From an uncultured Blastocatellia bacterium (lineage in GTDB: Bacteria > Acidobacteriota > Blastocatellia > Chloracidobacteriales > Chloracidobacteriaceae): a DNA stretch of 64,000 nucleotides. Below are positions 25,287-34,592 of this stretch, piece after piece. Each line of letters opens with the position of its first letter. The first letter of the stretch is position 1. The notes beneath the pieces are model-generated. The model did no database searches. It was not told the origin of the DNA and saw nothing but the letters and a program-made list of their open reading frames with translations. The DNA is taken from contig CALGZC010000004.1 of assembly GCA_937934745.1 (NCBI GenBank), forward strand, positions 104,015 through 168,014. Reading direction: 5' to 3'. The position numbers and the translations under genes were made by a program.

Positions 25287-27416
25287 ATGAAGCCTATCAA
25301 GCACGCCGAAAAAGCGTTGTCGAAAATTGCGGGAGGGTTGTTTGAAGCCATTCAGTCGGTGAATAAGTACCGTCCGGCCCCCTCTTTCACCCCCCAGTGG
25401 TCGGATCAGCCCATGCTCAAGTCATGGCAGAAGACCAAACCTACCCTCGGTTGGCCGCGTACGACCGACTCGCTTTGCCCGAAATGTGTGAAGGAGGCGC
25501 GCGAGAAGATTCTGAGCGGTGAAGTGGACTACACGATTCTTATCAACGAGCGTGTGGGTGAGATCAAAGCCCAGATTGTCAAACGGCATAATCCTGAAAC
25601 CGGGCGCGATGAGATCTGGATGGAGAAAGAATGCCCCATTCACGGTCGATTTGAAGATTTAATGGCCATTGACGCCAATTTTCTGGCGCACATTGAATCC
25701 CAGTTTCCTGGGCGGGACATTGATGCTCACAACGATGCCAAGCTCCACAACCACGGCACAAGTTCCATCAAGCACGGACGTGGGTCGGTGTTAACGATTG
25801 ACCTCACGAATCGCTGCAACATGATGTGTGATCCCTGCTTTATGGACGCCAACCAGGTTGGCTTTGTGCATGAGCTATCGCTTGAGGAAGTGAAGGAAAT
25901 TCTCGACAACGCCATTAGCATCAAACCCCGCCGACAGATGTCGGTGCAGTTTTCGGGCGGAGAACCAACACTTTCGCCCCATTTTCTGGAAGCAATTCGT
26001 TATGCGCGGCAACTGGGTTATAACAGCGTCCAGTGTGCCACCAACGGCATTGAATTTGCCAAGAGCAAGGAGTTCTGCCGTAAGGCCGCCGAGGCCGGAC
26101 TGCGCTACGTCTATTTGCAGTTTGATGGCATTGGCAACGACGCTAACAGCCACCGGCAAGTCGGCAATCTGTTTGATGTCAAGCTCCGTGCAATTGAAAA
26201 CTTACACGAGGCCGGCGTTGAAATTGTCCTCGTCGTCACATTGGTCAACGGCGTCACCAACGACCAAGTCGCGCCGGTCATTCGCTTCGCGCTTGATAAT
26301 CCAAAGAAGATCGCGTTTATCTCCTTCCAGCCGGTATCCTTCACCGGGCGCGATGAGGACATCACCGACGAGCGTCGTTTGCGTCAGCGGTACACGCTCT
26401 CGCACCTTGCCTATGACGTGAAGGAGCAGGTCGGGATTACAGAGCCGACTCGTGACTGGTTTCCCATTTCTGTGATGAGCACCATTGCCGACTTCGCCGA
26501 CCTGGCCCACGGCCCGGAAGCGCAGTTTGGTCATCTAAGCTGCGGGTGCCATCCCAACTGTGGCGTCGGCACGGCCGTGATGATTGACAAGGAAACCAAG
26601 GAAATGGTCCCGGTGCCGGAGTTTATCAATGTGCCGCAACTGCTCAAGGACATGCAGGCGATTACGGATGCCGGGCGCGGACGGGCGTTCTCATCCTTTA
26701 TGATGGCGCTGTCACTGCTGCGCAACTATGACCCCTACAAGGCGCCGACCCACTTCACCTTGAAGTCGCTGCTGGAGAAGTTTGACAAATCGCTTGGTAT
26801 TTCTGGACGCGACTACGGCAGTGTCAAGGGCAATCGGACACGGGAAGACATCGAAAAACGTCGCCGTGACCGCTGGAACTTCCTCTTCATTGCCGGGATG
26901 TGGTTCCAGGACCTGTTCAACTATGACTTCCGTCGGACAGAAATGTGTATCATCCCCTATGGTACGCAGGAAGGCGAAATCTCCTTCTGCGCCTACAACA
27001 CCGGCGTTGGTTGGCGGAACATCATCGAAGATATGCACAAGAACGCCACGGTGGCGAAGTGGTACAAAGAGCACGGCAAGCATGAAATCTACGCCAAGGG
27101 GCGCAGCGTCGAGCTGCCAAACGGTCCGTACACCCTGAATGTCAACGCTGAAGACGCTGCGCGGGTGCGGCCGCGTGGTGCCGACGGCCCAATGACTGCC
27201 GCTGAGGAAAAACGCCTGATGGAAAAACTCTTCCGCGAGAAAGTCCTCGGTATCAAAAATGGCGAAACAAAGCTTGTCCAGCTTGGACGTGCCAAGAAAA
27301 CCACTGCCAGCGGCAACGGTGCACCTGTGAACGGTGCATCGGTACGGACAGCGCCGGTTGCCGAGACAACCGCCGCAGCGCCTGCTGGATACGGTGCGTC
27401 ATCAGTGAAGCAGTAG
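25287..27416 (+). CDS. Radical SAM protein, tetraether/membrane-spanning lipid synthase-like (COG1964 type)
   Basis: 709-aa protein. The radical SAM site is CNMMCDPC (Cys177, Cys181, Cys184), reached by LTIDLTNRCNMMC, followed by the SAM-binding QFSGGEPTLSP. An N-terminal knuckle with Cys64, Cys67 and Cys116 (LCPKC, KECPIHGRFEDL) and a later cluster-like CGCHPNC (residues 419-425) suggest extra metal or FeS sites. This N-terminal knuckle plus DLTNRCN layout is that of the MJ0619/Tes family, whose studied members join lipid tails into membrane-spanning lipids. Acidobacteriota make iso-diabolic acid, so such a role is plausible, but it is inference from remembered family features. The Ala/Gly/Thr-rich C-terminus is probably disordered. 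AGGAG lies 13 bases upstream; a strong terminator follows. Confidence 0.75.
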   Translation: MKPIKHAEKALSKIAGGLFEAIQSVNKYRPAPSFTPQWSDQPMLKSWQKTKPTLGWPRTTDSLCPKCVKEAREKILSGEVDYTILINERVGEIKAQIVKRHNPETGRDEIWMEKECPIHGRFEDLMAIDANFLAHIESQFPGRDIDAHNDAKLHNHGTSSIKHGRGSVLTIDLTNRCNMMCDPCFMDANQVGFVHELSLEEVKEILDNAISIKPRRQMSVQFSGGEPTLSPHFLEAIRYARQLGYNSVQCATNGIEFAKSKEFCRKAAEAGLRYVYLQFDGIGNDANSHRQVGNLFDVKLRAIENLHEAGVEIVLVVTLVNGVTNDQVAPVIRFALDNPKKIAFISFQPVSFTGRDEDITDERRLRQRYTLSHLAYDVKEQVGITEPTRDWFPISVMSTIADFADLAHGPEAQFGHLSCGCHPNCGVGTAVMIDKETKEMVPVPEFINVPQLLKDMQAITDAGRGRAFSSFMMALSLLRNYDPYKAPTHFTLKSLLEKFDKSLGISGRDYGSVKGNRTREDIEKRRRDRWNFLFIAGMWFQDLFNYDFRRTEMCIIPYGTQEGEISFCAYNTGVGWRNIIEDMHKNATVAKWYKEHGKHEIYAKGRSVELPNGPYTLNVNAEDAARVRPRGADGPMTAAEEKRLMEKLFREKVLGIKNGETKLVQLGRAKKTTASGNGAPVNGASVRTAPVAETTAAAPAGYGASSVKQ

Positions 27417-27447
27417 CCGCTACCCATTGCGCACTGTGCACCCGTAG

Positions 27448-27480
27448 AGCGGGGCGGTTTATCCGCCCCGCTTCTTCTTC
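27448..27480 (+). terminator. Rho-independent terminator after the radical SAM gene
   Basis: AGCGGGGCGG (27448-27457) pairs perfectly with CCGCCCCGCT (27463-27472) around TTTAT and is followed by a pyrimidine-rich TCTTCTTC. A 10-bp GC-rich stem 31 bases after the stop is convincing, though the U-tract is imperfect. Confidence 0.8.
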
Positions 27481-27702
27481 ATGTCGCTTTCCCAGGTTGA
27501 TGTTCACCTTGAGGCCCGCATAAAGCTGCGCGACATACCCAGGGTGAGTTTTCTAACATATTCAAAATCATATACTTGCACCGGAAAAAAGGCGGCAAGT
27601 CAGCTAGTCCCCAGCATGGGCTTTCGCCTATAACGACGGCGTGTGTCCAGCGCGTTCGCCGTTGGAGGACGAGGTTGATGCGAAACCGGAGTGGTGGAAA
27701 CG

Positions 27703-28593
27703 ATGTCCGATGAAACGAAGCCAACGTCAGAAGCGACATCAGGCGCCGTGACGCCGGAAGCGGCGGCGTCACAGGCCGACGCCGAGCGCGAAGCCAAAAT
27801 TGCAGCAGCCAAGGCTAAAGCGGCAGCAGCAAAGGCGGCCCGCACCGCCTCCGGCGAATCGGCCACAGAACCGACGTCGGCTGACGCCGACAAGGAAGCC
27901 AAAATCGCGGCGGCCAAAGCTAAGGCAGCGGCAGCGAAGGCTGCCCGTGAAGCTGCGGGCGATGGTGGTGACGCGGCCTCACCCAAACCTGCACCTGCGA
28001 AGGTGCCGGCAAAAGCTGCGGCTAAGGCACCGGCCAAAAAGGAAGCTGCGCCGGCCTATGTCGAAATCAAAGACGATCCGTTGATTACAGCACTCCGGGC
28101 TGCGTTCCAGGACGACATCAAAGAAGCTGTCACAAACAATGGTCAGCAAATTATCCGGGTTGTCCCAGAACGTGCACGCGATCTTCTGTGGTACTTGCGT
28201 TACGACGCCTCCGTTCAGTTCGACATGCTGACCGATGTCACCGCCGTTCATTATCCAGACCGCAAGGCGTTTGAAGTCGTCTACCAGTTGTATTCAATTG
28301 CCGAAAACCGCCGCCTGCGTGTCAAAGCCGAACTGCCGGAAGACCAGTCAATTTACACCGTCTGCGACATCTGGGCGGCGGCCAACTGGTTAGAACGTGA
28401 GGTGTACGACATGTTCGGCATTACCTTTGAAGGCCACCCCGACTTGCGCCGCATTTTGCTGCCGGAGGGTTGGGTCGGCTTTCCGCTCCGCAAAGAGTAT
28501 CCGGTTGAGTACCGCCATAATGAATGGGTGGCTGCGAACCTCAATATCCTCGAAATTCCTGAAGGCGCAGACCTGACAGGGAAGTTTGAATAG
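27703..28593 (+). CDS. nuoC: NADH-quinone oxidoreductase subunit C with Ala/Lys repeat N-terminus
   Basis: Peripheral-arm subunit of complex I, 296 aa against about 150-200 usual. Residues 1-120 form a low-complexity extension with two near-identical 18-residue units beginning EAKIAAAKAK (residues 30-47 and 65-82), followed by PKPAPAKVPAKAAAKAPAKK, probably an alpha-helical or disordered basic segment. The NuoC domain starts near residue 125: LWYLRYDASVQFDMLTDVTAVHYPDR, then the signature WLEREVYDMFGITFEGHPDLRRILLPEGW and GFPLRKEYPV. It is the first gene of a plus-strand nuo cluster. A TATACT at 27571-27576 may be part of its promoter, but no good -35 box is seen. Confidence 0.95.
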   Translation: MSDETKPTSEATSGAVTPEAAASQADAEREAKIAAAKAKAAAAKAARTASGESATEPTSADADKEAKIAAAKAKAAAAKAAREAAGDGGDAASPKPAPAKVPAKAAAKAPAKKEAAPAYVEIKDDPLITALRAAFQDDIKEAVTNNGQQIIRVVPERARDLLWYLRYDASVQFDMLTDVTAVHYPDRKAFEVVYQLYSIAENRRLRVKAELPEDQSIYTVCDIWAAANWLEREVYDMFGITFEGHPDLRRILLPEGWVGFPLRKEYPVEYRHNEWVAANLNILEIPEGADLTGKFE

Positions 28594-28635
28594 CCAGCCG
28601 TGACCAACGGCTGTTTTTCCCGATTGGTATCCCAT

Positions 28636-29775
28636 ATGCATACCGCTATCCCGCTGGTTACCCACCACAGTGAGACGTTGTTTGATGCCGAGGAAATGGT
28701 GCTGAGCATGGGGCCGCAACACCCATCTACCCACGGAGTGTTGCGCGTCATTCTCAAGCTGGATGGAGAGCGAGTCGTAGACCTCGACTGCGATATCGGC
28801 TACTTGCACCGGGGGGCAGAGAAAATCTTTGAAAATCGCCTCTACCCCATGATTGCGCCTTACTTTGATCGGTTGGATTACATCGCCGCCGTCTCAAATG
28901 GGTTGCTGTACGTTGAAACTGTCGAGAAAGCAATGGGGATCGAGGTGCCGCCACGCGCGCAGTACTTGCGCGTGATCTTGACTGAACTCAACCGCCTGTC
29001 GAGCCACCTGCTCTGGCTGGCGACGCACGCGCTCGACATTGGAGGCTTTACGGTCTTTCTCTACGCCTTCCGGGAGCGTGAGGAGATTCTGAAGATTTTC
29101 GAGAATTTCTTCGGCGCGCGCCTGACCTGCCATGCCTTTCGGATTGGTGGGATGACTTATGACGCTTATCCCGAATTTGAAGCGCAGGTGCGGGCATTTT
29201 GCGATCTGTTTCCAAAGCGACTTGAAGAGTATGAAACCCTGCTCAACGAAAACCGCATCTGGCTGGGGCGCACGGTCGGCATTGGCGTCATCTCGGCCGA
29301 AGACGCCATTAGCCTCGGGCTGACCGGGGCGCCGCTGCGCGGGTCGGGCGTGGATTACGATGTACGTAAAGCCAGTCCCTATGAGTGCTATGCTGACTTA
29401 GACTTTGACATTCCGATTGGCGAAAACGGCGATACGTTTGATCGCTACCTCGTGCGTATGGAGGAGATGCGCCAGAGTCGGCGCATCATCCTGCAAGCGC
29501 TGGACCGTCTTCCGGACGGCCCTGTGCTGGGAAAGGTGCCAAAAGTCATACGGGTTCCGGCCGGGGAAGTGTATCACTCTGTAGAAGGACCGAAGGGCGA
29601 GTTAGGTCTCTACCTTGTTTCCGACGGCGGGACGAAACCCTACCGCTTACGCATGCGGCCGGCGTCATTCATCAACTTGGCGGCGCTGCGCAAGATGGCG
29701 ATTGGCTCGCTTGTTTCAGACGTGGTCGCCGTGATCGGCTCGCTTGATATTGTCTTGGGTGAGATTGACCGATGA
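28636..29775 (+). CDS. nuoD: NADH-quinone oxidoreductase subunit D
   Basis: 49-kDa subunit that with NuoB forms the quinone-binding pocket of complex I; 379 aa. Conserved blocks: [20 protein letters not shown], with the His of the quinone site; [51 protein letters not shown]; and the C-terminal [12 protein letters not shown]. Two other frames around the start are open, and ATG 28636 is taken as the first that keeps the family length. Its TGA overlaps the ATG of nuoH (ATGA), which implies translational coupling. Confidence 0.97.
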   Translation: MHTAIPLVTHHSETLFDAEEMVLSMGPQHPSTHGVLRVILKLDGERVVDLDCDIGYLHRGAEKIFENRLYPMIAPYFDRLDYIAAVSNGLLYVETVEKAMGIEVPPRAQYLRVILTELNRLSSHLLWLATHALDIGGFTVFLYAFREREEILKIFENFFGARLTCHAFRIGGMTYDAYPEFEAQVRAFCDLFPKRLEEYETLLNENRIWLGRTVGIGVISAEDAISLGLTGAPLRGSGVDYDVRKASPYECYADLDFDIPIGENGDTFDRYLVRMEEMRQSRRIILQALDRLPDGPVLGKVPKVIRVPAGEVYHSVEGPKGELGLYLVSDGGTKPYRLRMRPASFINLAALRKMAIGSLVSDVVAVIGSLDIVLGEIDR

Positions 29776-31130
29776 TGATCCAATGGCTGTGGATAACGGC
29801 GCTGCATGTGGCCCCAAAGTGGCTTGAGTCGTTAGTGGAACAACTCTTTGCCGCCTTGCCGGTTTGGTTGACATCAAATCTCACGCCAACCGACGCCACA
29901 GATTTCATTGTGTGGCCGCTGCTTCAGATCGGGGTCATGCTGTTGATTGTCCTCACGGTGGTGGCCTATCTGACCCTTGCCGAACGGAAGGTGAGTGCTT
30001 GGATTCAAGTGCGGGTCGGTCCAAATCGGACCGGCCCGCTCGGTTTACTTCAGCCGGCGGCGGACGGCATCAAGCTGCTCATCAAAGAGGACGTCATTCC
30101 GTTCAAGGCAGACAAGGTGGTGTTCACGCTCGCCCCTATCATCAGCATGGTCTGCGCCTTCATCGTCCTGGCGGTACTGCCCTACGGGCCGCACTATGCG
30201 AGCATCACCAACATCAACATTGGGCTGCTGTTTATTCTGTCCGTTTCGTCGGTCGGAGTCCTGGGCATCATTCTGGGCGGCTGGGCGTCGAACAGTAAGT
30301 ATCCGTTGTTGGGTGCGCTGCGTTCGTCGGCGCAGATGGTGAGCTATGAAGCCGCCATCGGACTGACCATTGTTTCGGCGCTCATTTTCACGCGAACCTT
30401 TTCAATGCAAGGCATTGTTGAAGCACAGCGCAGTTTGGGCGTGTGGTTTATCCTGTTTCTGTTTCCGTCATTCATCGTGTTTTTGGTTTCTGCTGTAGCG
30501 GAAACCAACCGTGCGCCGTTTGATCTGGCGGAAGCCGAATCAGAACTGGTGGGTGGCTTTCACACGGAATACAGCGGCTTTCGATTTTCGATTTTCTTTA
30601 TTGCGGAATACACCAATATGGTTGTGGTGTCGGCAATTGCTGCGACCCTTTATTTGGGCGGCTGGTATGTGCCGGGTATGGACTGGGTTGCTGCCCAGTT
30701 GCCCGCAGCTTACCGGGAAGCCGCGTTGACGCTGATGGGCGTCACGGCGTTTTCCATCAAATGCGGCGCCATTCTGTACCTGTTTATCTGGATGCGCTGG
30801 ACCTTTCCGCGCTATCGCTATGACCAACTTATGGAGTTGGGCTGGAAGTGGCTCATGCCCGCTGCGCTTGCCAACATTGTCTTGACGGCGACGATATTCA
30901 TCCTCGGCAAGGAGCTGGGCTTAGTGCGCTCGGTGAAAGGCGTGCTGGAAATGGCGTGGCAGGGCAAGGTCTTTTTCACAGTTGCCGGGTTTCTTTCACT
31001 GTTTCCAATCCTGGCTTTGCTCAACGCCATTAACCGCAATTCAAGGAGTTTCAACCTGCGTGCGCAACGGACGACCATTCCCCTCAGCACGCGCAAGGTC
31101 AAGCTCTCGCCGGGGGTCAAGCCGGCATAG
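29772..31130 (+). CDS. nuoH: NADH-quinone oxidoreductase subunit H
   Basis: Membrane subunit at the junction with the peripheral arm; it forms part of the quinone channel. The 452-aa chain has eight or more helices and the signatures [26 protein letters not shown] (read as two halves), [37 protein letters not shown] and [17 protein letters not shown]. It is longer than the usual 325-350 aa, with about 30 extra N-terminal residues and a basic C-terminal tail ([16 protein letters not shown]). Overlaps nuoD by four bases. nuoI, normally between nuoH and nuoJ, is missing here; the 60-base gap to nuoJ holds no gene. Confidence 0.97.
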   Translation: MMIQWLWITALHVAPKWLESLVEQLFAALPVWLTSNLTPTDATDFIVWPLLQIGVMLLIVLTVVAYLTLAERKVSAWIQVRVGPNRTGPLGLLQPAADGIKLLIKEDVIPFKADKVVFTLAPIISMVCAFIVLAVLPYGPHYASITNINIGLLFILSVSSVGVLGIILGGWASNSKYPLLGALRSSAQMVSYEAAIGLTIVSALIFTRTFSMQGIVEAQRSLGVWFILFLFPSFIVFLVSAVAETNRAPFDLAEAESELVGGFHTEYSGFRFSIFFIAEYTNMVVVSAIAATLYLGGWYVPGMDWVAAQLPAAYREAALTLMGVTAFSIKCGAILYLFIWMRWTFPRYRYDQLMELGWKWLMPAALANIVLTATIFILGKELGLVRSVKGVLEMAWQGKVFFTVAGFLSLFPILALLNAINRNSRSFNLRAQRTTIPLSTRKVKLSPGVKPA

Positions 31131-31190
31131 CGTGGGAGCGGTGCGGCCGCAGCTCTGGGCTGCACGGCACCATCCAGAGGGAGAACGACG

Positions 31191-31775
31191 ATGTTGCTCG
31201 TTGGCTGGGAAGCCTTATTTTTTTGGTTGCTGACGCTGGCGGCGCTCTTTGCGGCCGTGTTCACGGTGTCGGCGCACAACCCTGTTCACTGTGCATTGTT
31301 TTTGATTTCAACACTGATTGCCACCGCCGGGTTGTTTCTCCTGCTACGCGCTGAATTCGTTGCCGGCGCACAGATTCTGGTCTATGTCGGCGGTATTTTG
31401 GTGCTGTTCCTCTTTGTGTTGATGTTGGTCAACACGCGCAGTGAAGTTGAAAATCCCTTCAATCGGCAGGATAAAGTTGGTGCCTTCATTGCGGTGCTGG
31501 TCGGGTTGGCCCTACTTGGCGCAGTGACCTACACGCAGCAGCGCGGCGGTTTCTTCAAGACAAAACCTTCTGCCGACCGCCTGGCGATCGAAAATGCCCG
31601 GCCTGACCCGAATGCCCCGGCCGGGGTTATTTCTGCCGACACCGAGACGCTGGGCGTGACGCTCTACACCCGGGCCGTGCTCCCGTTTGAAATTGCCTCG
31701 GTGCTGCTGTTGATGGCGATTGTCGGCTCGGTGCTGTTGGCGCGCGACCGGAGGCAGGAAGAAACCTACGACTGA
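31191..31775 (+). CDS. nuoJ: NADH-quinone oxidoreductase subunit J
   Basis: Membrane-arm subunit of complex I, 194 aa. Conserved pattern: NPVHCALFLISTLIATAGLFLLL followed by AEFVAGAQILVYVGGILVLFLFVLMLVN, including the broken helix seen in NuoJ structures. A hydrophilic loop with RPDPNAPAGVISADTE precedes the last helix (FEIASVLLLMAIVGSVLLARD). GAGG/GAG-type purines lie just before the ATG. The stop codon sits in a 15-bp tandem duplication (GACTGACAGGC repeated), which forms most of the spacer to nuoK. Confidence 0.95.
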   Translation: MLLVGWEALFFWLLTLAALFAAVFTVSAHNPVHCALFLISTLIATAGLFLLLRAEFVAGAQILVYVGGILVLFLFVLMLVNTRSEVENPFNRQDKVGAFIAVLVGLALLGAVTYTQQRGGFFKTKPSADRLAIENARPDPNAPAGVISADTETLGVTLYTRAVLPFEIASVLLLMAIVGSVLLARDRRQEETYD

Positions 31776-31805
31776 CAGGCCTGCGACTGACAGGCAGGAG
31801 CGATC

Positions 31806-32228
31806 ATGACGACTTTCTTAGCTTCTTTTTTGGCTTCGGCGTTGAGCTGGGCGGCTCAACAAGCATCCGATCCCTCGCTGATGGAACGCTACCTTCAGGG
31901 GCTGAAGGAAGTGGACGCCTCGAAGTTTCTGGTGTTGAGCGCCATTATTTTCAGCATCGGTCTGGGCGGCGTGCTCATTCGGCGCAATATCATCGTCATC
32001 TTCATGTCGGTCGAGCTGATGCTGAGCGCCGCCAACCTGAATTTCATCGCTTTCGCGCGCTACTGGCAGACCCAGGGGAGCCTGTACGCCTACAACGGCC
32101 ACGTCATGACGATTTTCGTCATTGTCGTCGCGGCGGCGGAGGCGGCGTTGGGCCTGGGGCTGCTGCTCGCGCTTTACCGCAACCGCGAAACCATCGCGGC
32201 CGATGAAATCAACCTGCTCAAGTGGTGA
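31806..32228 (+). CDS. nuoK: NADH-quinone oxidoreductase subunit K with extended N-terminus
   Basis: Small proton-channel membrane subunit. The canonical part (KFLVLSAIIFSIGLGGVLIRRNIIVIFMSVELMLSAANLNFIAF, with its membrane Glu residues) starts near residue 40 and is followed by VIVVAAAEAALGLGLLLALYR and ADEINLLKW at the C-terminus. The total of 140 aa exceeds the usual 100 because of about 38 N-terminal residues, which include a hydrophobic start (MTTFLASFLASALSWAAQQ) and a polar stretch. An internal start at Met near residue 26 is possible, but GGCAGGAG lies just before ATG 31806, which supports the long form. Confidence 0.95.
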   Translation: MTTFLASFLASALSWAAQQASDPSLMERYLQGLKEVDASKFLVLSAIIFSIGLGGVLIRRNIIVIFMSVELMLSAANLNFIAFARYWQTQGSLYAYNGHVMTIFVIVVAAAEAALGLGLLLALYRNRETIAADEINLLKW

Positions 32229-32237
32229 CGCCAGCTT

Positions 32238-34544
32238 ATGTATCTCGTTGCGCTTGTCCCGTTTTTTCCGCTTCTCGGCTTTGTCATCAATGGCCTCTTC
32301 GCCAAGCGGCTGGGCTTTTCCGAGAAGGTCATCGGCGCAATCGCCTGCGCTATGGTTGCGGCCTCATTTGTCTGCTCGGCGGTGGCCGTCTATGAGTTCA
32401 GTCACTACGCCCATGATGCCACAGTCCAGGCGGCGGCCAGGCAGCGCGAAGCCGACCTTCAAGCGCGTCTCATCGGATCGGGCGTGACGTATGATGCCAA
32501 GACCAATACGAAGCAGGAAGCGGCGGACCATGCAGCCGCTACGTACTCAGCAGAAGTCAGTCACGAGGTGGTGGCGACGCCCTACATCGTCACGCTGTTT
32601 GAGTGGATGCCCGGCGGAACGCTGCAACTGACCCTTGGGCCGCACGCCGGCCAGACGGCGGAATTTTCGGTCAAGTGGGCGTATCAGCTCGACCAACTGT
32701 CGGGGCTTTACATTCTATTTGTCACCTTCGTCGCGTTCTTCATTCACCTGTTCGCTATCGGCTACATGCATGGCGATCCGAGCTTCCACCGCTTCTTCGC
32801 CTACCTCAACCTGTTCATGTTCATGATGCTCAACCTCGTGTTGGGCGCGAACTTCCTCATGACATTCGTTGGGTGGGAAGGTGTCGGCTTGGCTTCCTAT
32901 CTACTCATCGGCTACTACCTGAAGAAGCCAGAGGCTGCCGTCGCCGCGAAGAAAGCCTTTGTGATGAACCGCGTGGGCGATTTCGGCCTCATGCTTGCCA
33001 TGATGGCGACCTTCGCCGTCTTTGGGACGCTGGACTACGCCGACGTGATGGCGATGGTGAAGGTGATGCCGCAGGAGCCGTTTGGCCTGGCGGCGCTGAG
33101 CTTCACGACCGGCACACTGACCGTCATTGCGCTGCTGATTTTCCTCGGTGCGGCCGGCAAGAGTGCGCAGATACCGCTGTACACCTGGCTGCCGGACGCT
33201 ATGGCCGGCCCGACACCGGTTTCTGCGCTCATCCACGCGGCGACGATGGTGACGGCAGGCGTCTATCTTGTGGCGCGCTGCAATCCACTGTTTCAACGTG
33301 CGCCGACGGCTATGCTCGTTGTTGCCGTCATTGGGATTGCCACGGCATTTGTGGCTGCGACCATCGGCATCACGCAAACCGACATCAAGAAGGCGCTGGC
33401 GTACTCGACCGTCTCGCAGCTCGGCTACATGTTTGTCGGCTGCGGCGTTGGGGCATTCATTGCAGGCGTCTTTCACGTTGTGACGCACGCTTTCTTCAAA
33501 GCGCAACTCTTCCTCGGATCGGGGAGCGTCATCCATGGGGGCTCGCCCAGCGGCCACCAGCAGGAGATGACGTACTACGGCAACTTCAAGAAGTACATGC
33601 CGATCACCTTTGCGACGATGATGCTGTCGCTGTTTGCCATCTGCGGCATCATTCCGTTCGCCGGGTTCTTCAGCAAGGATGAAATTCTGGCCAAGGCACT
33701 CCACACGCCCATCTTCAGTCACGAGGTCGGGCTGGCACTTTACGCGATGGGCTTCCTGACAGCCGGTGTGACCGCCTTTTACATGACACGCCTAATGTGC
33801 CTGACCTTTTTCGGCAAGGAACGTTTCCTTGAGGGCCCGGATTTTCAGGACGGGCACCACACCGACGATGGGCATCATGCGCCGGCATCCAAGGACTTCC
33901 ACCCCCATGAGTCGCCGCCGGTGATGACCGTTCCGTTGGTGGTGCTCGGTGTTTTTGCCGTTATTGCTGGCTTTGCAGGGGTTTCAGAGGAATTGACCGG
34001 TGGGGCAATGCCAAACTACATCCATCACTGGCTGGCGCCGGTCATGGACACAACGCTCTATCCCGAAAAGCCCGTCACCGCCATCAACTGGACGGAGTGG
34101 CTGCTGGCTGGCGCGAGCGTCGTCTGGGCGCTGGCAATGATGGGGCTGGCGTATTTCCTCTACGTCATCCGCCCGGAGCTGCCGGAAAAGCTCGCACAGA
34201 CGCTGCGCCCGCTGTACACACTGAGCTATCGCAAGTGGTTCTGGGACGAGTTCATAGATGTGTATCTGGTCGGCGCATTCAAGAAACTCAATCTGGGCGC
34301 GTGGGGTGTGGATTTCGTCCTGGATTCCATCGTCAATCTGTTTGCCTGGCTGACGCGCGCTGGTTCGGTCATCTTCCGCACGGTGCAAACCGGCTTGATG
34401 CAAAACTACGTGTTGGTTATGGCGCTGGGGATGTTCCTGTTTATGGCGGGCCTCGGCTATCCCCTCTTCAAGGCGCTCTTTGCACCGGATGCCCCCCTGC
34501 CGCAACCACCGTCGTCGCCGCAAACGAGCCGTGTACAGGAGTGA
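32238..34544 (+). CDS. nuoL: NADH-quinone oxidoreductase subunit L
   Basis: Distal antiporter-like proton pump subunit with the lateral helix, 768 aa against 600-660 usual. Conserved: GWEGVGLASYLLIGYY, KKAFVMNRVGDFGLML, the core AAGKSAQIPLYTWLPDAMAGPTPVSALIHAATMVTAGVYL (spanning two blocks), the TQTDIKKALAYSTVSQLGYM block, and HAFFKAQLFLGSGSVIH. Two additions are notable: a soluble insertion after the second helix (about residues 60-115, rich in Ala/Glu with SGVTYDAKTNTKQEA) and a His/Asp-rich loop (GHHTDDGHHAPASKDFHPHE). It follows nuoK after 9 bases. Confidence 0.97.
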   Translation: MYLVALVPFFPLLGFVINGLFAKRLGFSEKVIGAIACAMVAASFVCSAVAVYEFSHYAHDATVQAAARQREADLQARLIGSGVTYDAKTNTKQEAADHAAATYSAEVSHEVVATPYIVTLFEWMPGGTLQLTLGPHAGQTAEFSVKWAYQLDQLSGLYILFVTFVAFFIHLFAIGYMHGDPSFHRFFAYLNLFMFMMLNLVLGANFLMTFVGWEGVGLASYLLIGYYLKKPEAAVAAKKAFVMNRVGDFGLMLAMMATFAVFGTLDYADVMAMVKVMPQEPFGLAALSFTTGTLTVIALLIFLGAAGKSAQIPLYTWLPDAMAGPTPVSALIHAATMVTAGVYLVARCNPLFQRAPTAMLVVAVIGIATAFVAATIGITQTDIKKALAYSTVSQLGYMFVGCGVGAFIAGVFHVVTHAFFKAQLFLGSGSVIHGGSPSGHQQEMTYYGNFKKYMPITFATMMLSLFAICGIIPFAGFFSKDEILAKALHTPIFSHEVGLALYAMGFLTAGVTAFYMTRLMCLTFFGKERFLEGPDFQDGHHTDDGHHAPASKDFHPHESPPVMTVPLVVLGVFAVIAGFAGVSEELTGGAMPNYIHHWLAPVMDTTLYPEKPVTAINWTEWLLAGASVVWALAMMGLAYFLYVIRPELPEKLAQTLRPLYTLSYRKWFWDEFIDVYLVGAFKKLNLGAWGVDFVLDSIVNLFAWLTRAGSVIFRTVQTGLMQNYVLVMALGMFLFMAGLGYPLFKALFAPDAPLPQPPSSPQTSRVQE

Positions 34545-34592
34545 GCGTGCAGTGACCGGCCTAAGGTACGTTTCTGAGGGGAAAGCAGCATC

